The position numbers and the translations under genes were made by a program. Below, in pieces: positions 61,847-64,000 of a stretch of DNA of 64,000 nucleotides. The DNA comes from an uncultured Flavobacteriales bacterium (lineage in GTDB: Bacteria > Bacteroidota > Bacteroidia > Flavobacteriales_E > Vicingaceae), in NCBI GenBank assembly GCA_913056345.1, contig CAJXMH010000013.1, positions 1-64,000 on the forward strand, read 5' to 3'. Position 1 is the first letter of the stretch. Each line of letters opens with the position of its first letter. Below the pieces are notes generated by a model. That model searched no databases and had not been told where the DNA came from. It was given only the letters and a program-made list of their open reading frames with translations.

Positions 61847-64000
61847 ATGGAAAAAAAAATTAAACCTCTTATCCTTTACATAGACGATGAGGCTTCAAAC
61901 CTTAAGGTAATAAGCTTTACGCTGAGAAAAGACTTTAAAGTTATTACTTGCCAAGATCCGCTAAAGGCAGAAGAAATAATCGAGAAGATTCAAGAGATCA
62001 GCTTGGTTTTATCTGATCAATTTATGCCTAAACTGGAGGGAGTAGAACTTTTGAAAAGAATCAAGAAAAAGTATGAGGACCTTCCATGCGTTCTTGTTTC
62101 GGCACATAGTGACTTTGAAATTTTAAAAGACGGGCTTAATAATGCACAAATTGACCGCTTTATAAGTAAACCAATTGATAAGGAAAATGTAAAATCGATT
62201 ATCAACCTGTTAATAGATAGCTATGAACTGAAAAGAAGAAATAGACTTTATCGTCGTGAGTTAATTCGAAGTGAAGAAAAATACCGTAACATCTTTCTTT
62301 CCATTCCTGATTTATGGATACGGGTAACCTTAGAAGGTACAATCATAATGGCAAATCCAGCTGTTGAAAAGCATCTTGGTTATAAAGCGGAAGAACTGAT
62401 TGGAAAGCAGATTAAAGAATTGTATTTTGATTATGAAGATCGTGAGGAAATTCTAGACAATTTGAAAGAAGAAAAAGTTAAAGAATTTGATAATAAGCTA
62501 GTTACGAAATCAGGGAAGGTGAAGGTCTTTCGTTCCTCCTCTAAAAAGGTAATCGACTCTGATGGTCAGATTATTATAGAAAGCTTACTAAAGGACATTA
62601 CAAACGAATATCACCTTAAAGAAAAGTTAGAGATTCAATCAGCTTTACTTAAGGTATCACAAAAAGCGGCTAAAGTGGCCAGTGTTTATATAGAGATTAA
62701 TAGTGATCAGGTCTTAGTAACTAAAGAGTTTAAACGAACTTTTAAAGTCGCAAGTAAATATAAAAGTGATACTATTTCTTTAGCGGAATTTTTAGAGCTA
62801 TTTCAAGGCAACTATCGTGACCGTATGAGGGAAGTCATACAAAAGTCAATAGAGGATTACAAACCCTTCAATGTGGAAAGTAGGATTCAAATTGAGGAAA
62901 AAGGTATATACTACATCAGAGCTTCAGGAACAATTTTTCACGATGACTACAACAAAGTTGAAGTAAAAAATCCCATTTTGGTAATTGCATGTTTGGATAT
63001 TACCTATGAAGTGGAGAATCAAATAGACTTGATCGAAAGTAAAAATAACTTTGAATCGATTTTAGAACAATCTCCAAGTCCCATTTTTCAAGTAGACCGG
63101 AACCTTGTTGTAGAGTATGCTAATTCTTCTGCAGAAGCAATTTCTGTAAAATTATTTAAAGCAGCTATGAGCTTTAAAAAGGAGATCAAAAAGATAGATC
63201 CTGTAATCGAACAAAAGGTCAAACAGGTTTTTGAAACTGGGAAATCAGAAAAACTACAAATTCATAACTCATATCAGCGGTATTTTCCTGAGTGGTTGTT
63301 TGTTTTAGTGAACCCTGTAAAAGAAAAGTCTAAAATCAATAAAGTGCTTTTGATCTTTACTGATGTTACAGCAGTAAAAAAAGCAGAGACCGTTTTACAG
63401 AATGCAAACGAAGCATTAGAAACAAAAGTAAAAGAAAGAACTAAGGAACTAGAACAAACTAAGGCAGATCTTGAGAAAGCGATTGAAAAAGAAAAGCAAT
63501 TGAGCAAGATGAAGTCGCAATTTGTGGCCACAGCTTCTCATCAATTTAGAACTCCTTTAACTGTTATTCAATCTAGTATGGGTTTGTTGGGGCTTTACCT
63601 TAACAAAATAGAAAATGAGGCTTATCAAGAAAAATTTGATGGTTTAGTCGAAAGGGTTAATGCTGAAATTGAGCGTATGACTAGTCTTATGAATGAAGTT
63701 CTGGTCTTGGGTAAAAACGAAAGTGGTAAGATCTATTTTGAAGGTTCAAATCAAGATGTGCTTAAGATTTGTGATTCATTAAAAGAGCAGTATGATCATA
63801 TTCAGAAAGACGGCAGGGAGCTTGAATTGAAGGTAAGCGGATCTGCGAGCTCAAGCTTGTACACAGACCCAAGTTTGTTTGAAAACGCAATATCCAATTT
63901 AGTTTCAAACGCCTTCAAATATTCAGAGAAAAGTGAGAGGAACCCCGAATTGCATTGTATTTTAGATGAAGATAAAGTTGAAATTATGGTTCGTGATTAC
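61847..64000 (+). CDS. Receiver-PAS-histidine kinase (C-terminus beyond right edge)
   Basis: 718 codons are visible with no stop. The receiver domain (about 5-115) has DDEASN, Asp57 in VLSDQFMPKLEG and RFISKPID. PAS domains follow at about 140-255 (NIFLSIPDLWIRVTLEG ... VEKHLGYKAEELIGKQ) and at about 400-505 (FESILEQSPSPIFQVDRN), with a possible third sensor segment between. A coiled coil (about 510-555) leads to the kinase with His565 in ATASHQFRTPLTV and the N-box NLVSNAFKYS. The visible sequence ends inside the HATPase. The ATG starts directly after the preceding TAG (TAGATG), so translation may be coupled. No output regulator is visible in the window, so the target could be the operator at 58232-58261 through a separate LytTR protein; that link is speculation. 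Confidence 0.9.
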   Translation, partial: MEKKIKPLILYIDDEASNLKVISFTLRKDFKVITCQDPLKAEEIIEKIQEISLVLSDQFMPKLEGVELLKRIKKKYEDLPCVLVSAHSDFEILKDGLNNAQIDRFISKPIDKENVKSIINLLIDSYELKRRNRLYRRELIRSEEKYRNIFLSIPDLWIRVTLEGTIIMANPAVEKHLGYKAEELIGKQIKELYFDYEDREEILDNLKEEKVKEFDNKLVTKSGKVKVFRSSSKKVIDSDGQIIIESLLKDITNEYHLKEKLEIQSALLKVSQKAAKVASVYIEINSDQVLVTKEFKRTFKVASKYKSDTISLAEFLELFQGNYRDRMREVIQKSIEDYKPFNVESRIQIEEKGIYYIRASGTIFHDDYNKVEVKNPILVIACLDITYEVENQIDLIESKNNFESILEQSPSPIFQVDRNLVVEYANSSAEAISVKLFKAAMSFKKEIKKIDPVIEQKVKQVFETGKSEKLQIHNSYQRYFPEWLFVLVNPVKEKSKINKVLLIFTDVTAVKKAETVLQNANEALETKVKERTKELEQTKADLEKAIEKEKQLSKMKSQFVATASHQFRTPLTVIQSSMGLLGLYLNKIENEAYQEKFDGLVERVNAEIERMTSLMNEVLVLGKNESGKIYFEGSNQDVLKICDSLKEQYDHIQKDGRELELKVSGSASSSLYTDPSLFENAISNLVSNAFKYSEKSERNPELHCILDEDKVEIMVRDY

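Overview
The window comes from a low-GC member of the Bacteroidota, most likely a free-living, probably gliding and marine flavobacterium-like organism (Flavobacteriales, perhaps near Cryomorphaceae; the family is a guess). The evidence is a type IX secretion system (T9SS) signature: a PorP/SprF-like protein, a giant PKD-repeat adhesin, and C-terminal sorting domains of types A and B. SusC-style TonB receptors with a carboxypeptidase-regulatory N-terminus and promoters of the Bacteroidota form TTG-N17..23-TAnnTTTG also fit. No phage, insertion sequence or CRISPR array is intact here, and no stretch above 300 bases is left unexplained.

Layout, left to right. 1-9172: a giant leftward surface protein of LRR and MBG repeats, cut by the left edge just as its T9SS sorting tail begins. 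9173-10053: an integrase fragment, tRNA-Arg, a three-copy 63-bp tandem repeat carrying copies of the tRNA 5' end, and tRNA-Asp. 10272-15400: cold-shock protein, SulP transporter and the thrS-infC-rpmI-rplT operon, where infC appears to start at ATA. 15506-19837: lipoprotein, secreted proteins and an M1 peptidase. 19946-26074: a second M1 peptidase, then a TonB-receptor locus with a His/Cys-rich secreted protein, two paralogous acidic lipoproteins and two overlapping mini-lipoproteins. 26079-38668: secreted serine protease, hydrolase, tsaD, a tamB-like gene, glycosyltransferase, PAP2 phosphatase, UbiA prenyltransferase and dihydrolipoyl dehydrogenase.

38921-48397 is a tight seven-gene rightward cluster: class III aminotransferase, nitrilase-fold hydrolase, VOC protein, Orn/Lys/Arg-type decarboxylase, ATP-grasp ligase, C45-type autoproteolytic acyltransferase and aldehyde dehydrogenase. 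A RimK-type ligase and an aspartoacylase-like deacylase face it on the other strand. Together they look like a pathway that makes a diamine or amine, conjugates it through an ATP-grasp amide bond, processes the conjugate, and oxidises the carbon skeleton. I know of no characterised pathway with this exact set, and it is the best candidate in the window for an undescribed system.

50457-58168 holds a small secreted protein and a T9SS adhesin operon in which the adhesin's last fibronectin-III domain and sorting domain seem to have been split into a separate secreted mini-protein. Upstream lies a direct repeat matching the LytTR operator consensus and spacing. 58342-64000 is a three-gene run of hybrid histidine kinases and receivers, cut by the right edge.
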